Source: Alphaproteobacteria bacterium
GTDB taxonomy: Bacteria > Pseudomonadota > Alphaproteobacteria > Rhodobacterales > Rhodobacteraceae
Direction of reading: 5' to 3'
Assembly: GCA_030830465.1 (NCBI GenBank)
Contig: JAURMY010000057.1
Location: 1-6,693, forward strand
DNA length: 6,693 nt
The position numbers were made by a program, and so were the translations under genes. Under the pieces are notes generated by a model, which ran no database searches, was not told the DNA's origin, and was given only the letters and a program-made list of their open reading frames with translations. Shown in pieces: positions 6,108-6,693 of this stretch (the stretch's first letter is position 1; every line of letters starts with the position of its first letter).

Positions 6108-6693
6108 GCCGCAAGCACCCCGGATTTCAGCCGTTCCGTCACCGCAACGGCGCTTGCATAGCCGTCCTCGTGAAACCCGTGTCGGGTCCAGGCGCCGCAG
6201 AACCAGGTGTCATTCGTCCCTTGCAGGGCGCGCAGTTCGGATTGCGCCTCAATCGCCGCACGGTCAAAAACCGGATGCGCAAAGCTGGTTTCGTCATAGA
6301 TCGTTTCCTCGGGGATAGTGCCGGTTGGGTTCAACGACACGAACAGCGGATCCGAGGGATCAATCGCCTGAAGCTTGTTCATCCAATAGGTGATGCCGAT
6401 TTTCGACGCGGGCTCGGGGCTGTCAGAGCGGTAAACCCAGGATGCCCAGGCCCGCCGCCGCTTCGGCATTTGTCCAATATCGGAATGCAGCACGGCCTTG
6501 TTTTCCTGGAAACGGATTCGCCCAAGAATGCTGCGCTCTTTCGGCGAGGGGTCACTCAAAAGCGAAAGGGCCTGATCGGAATGGCAGGCAAAGATGACTT
6601 TGCTGAATATTTCCTCTTCGCCGCCATGGCACCGAACGGCGACCCCAAGCGGCAAGCGCCGAACGGACCGGACACTGGCGCCCGTGCGCAGCG
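6104..6693 (-). CDS. FAD/NAD(P)-binding oxidoreductase (COG2907-like, amine-oxidase fold), C-terminal part only
   Basis: This is the C-terminal part of a flavin-dependent oxidoreductase of the NAD/FAD-binding, amine-oxidase-like group. The frame stays open to the right edge of the window (LRTGASVRSVRRLP precedes the region starting at 6655), so the real start and the N-terminal GxGxxG dinucleotide-binding domain lie beyond 6693. A TTG codon at 6655 is only an internal codon. Recognisable blocks are VIFACHSDQAL, then AVLHSDIGQMPKRRRAWASWVY, then ITYWMNKLQAI with PLFVSLNP, and finally WFCGAWTRHGFHEDG (6161-6205). The last is the C-terminal flavin-contact segment typical of this group. About 196 residues are visible of an expected total above 400. 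Its stop codon overlaps the start of the DUF1365 gene in ATGA, so the genes form one operon. The exact substrate is unknown; some relatives are annotated as desaturase- or dehydrogenase-like. Confidence 0.88.
   Translation of the reverse strand, partial: LRTGASVRSVRRLPLGVAVRCHGGEEEIFSKVIFACHSDQALSLLSDPSPKERSILGRIRFQENKAVLHSDIGQMPKRRRAWASWVYRSDSPEPASKIGITYWMNKLQAIDPSDPLFVSLNPTGTIPEETIYDETSFAHPVFDRAAIEAQSELRALQGTNDTWFCGAWTRHGFHEDGYASAVAVTERLKSGVLAA

Noticed and set aside
6653..6655. TTG at 6655 as the start of the FAD oxidoreductase gene
   Set aside because: The frame stays open upstream to the window edge and the protein lacks the N-terminal FAD-binding domain, so the gene is cut by the window rather than short.

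Overview
The window looks like a chromosomal stretch of an alphaproteobacterium, most likely from the Rhodobacterales/roseobacter side. The base composition is GC-rich, genes are tightly packed, and the six proteins read like members of alphaproteobacterial families. No phage, transposon, tRNA, rRNA or CRISPR signature was seen. The assignment to Rhodobacterales is inference.

The left half runs on the + strand. A 5'-truncated M81-family metallopeptidase (MlrC/microcystinase C type) ends at 1421. A 358-base gap follows that is rich in inverted repeats. It holds a terminator-like hairpin, a candidate sigma-70 promoter whose -10 lies between the arms of an 8-bp inverted repeat (operator-like), and two leader hairpins. 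After the gap comes a two-gene operon, with 16 bases between the genes. The first gene is quiC, a 3-dehydroshikimate dehydratase fused to a hydroxyphenylpyruvate-dioxygenase-like domain. The second is a shikimate 5-dehydrogenase (AroE family). Together they can convert shikimate to 3-dehydroshikimate and then to protocatechuate, which enters the beta-ketoadipate pathway. No transporter or pca gene is visible here.

The right half runs on the - strand and converges on the first half across an 87-base gap. In transcription order it holds the C-terminal part of an FAD/NAD-binding oxidoreductase (COG2907-like, cut by the right edge), a DUF1365 protein (start overlaps the previous stop in ATGA), and a short-chain dehydrogenase/reductase that starts at or just before the DUF1365 stop. 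This trio resembles clusters that in alphaproteobacteria often accompany cyclopropane-fatty-acid synthase and the RpoE/ChrR singlet-oxygen response. That link is recalled and has not been tested here.

Most of the window is ordinary metabolism with intact active sites. The best targets for follow-up are the structured quiC leader with its candidate operator, the question of whether this AroE copy is catabolic or biosynthetic, and the role of the intact metal triad in the QuiC C-terminal domain.
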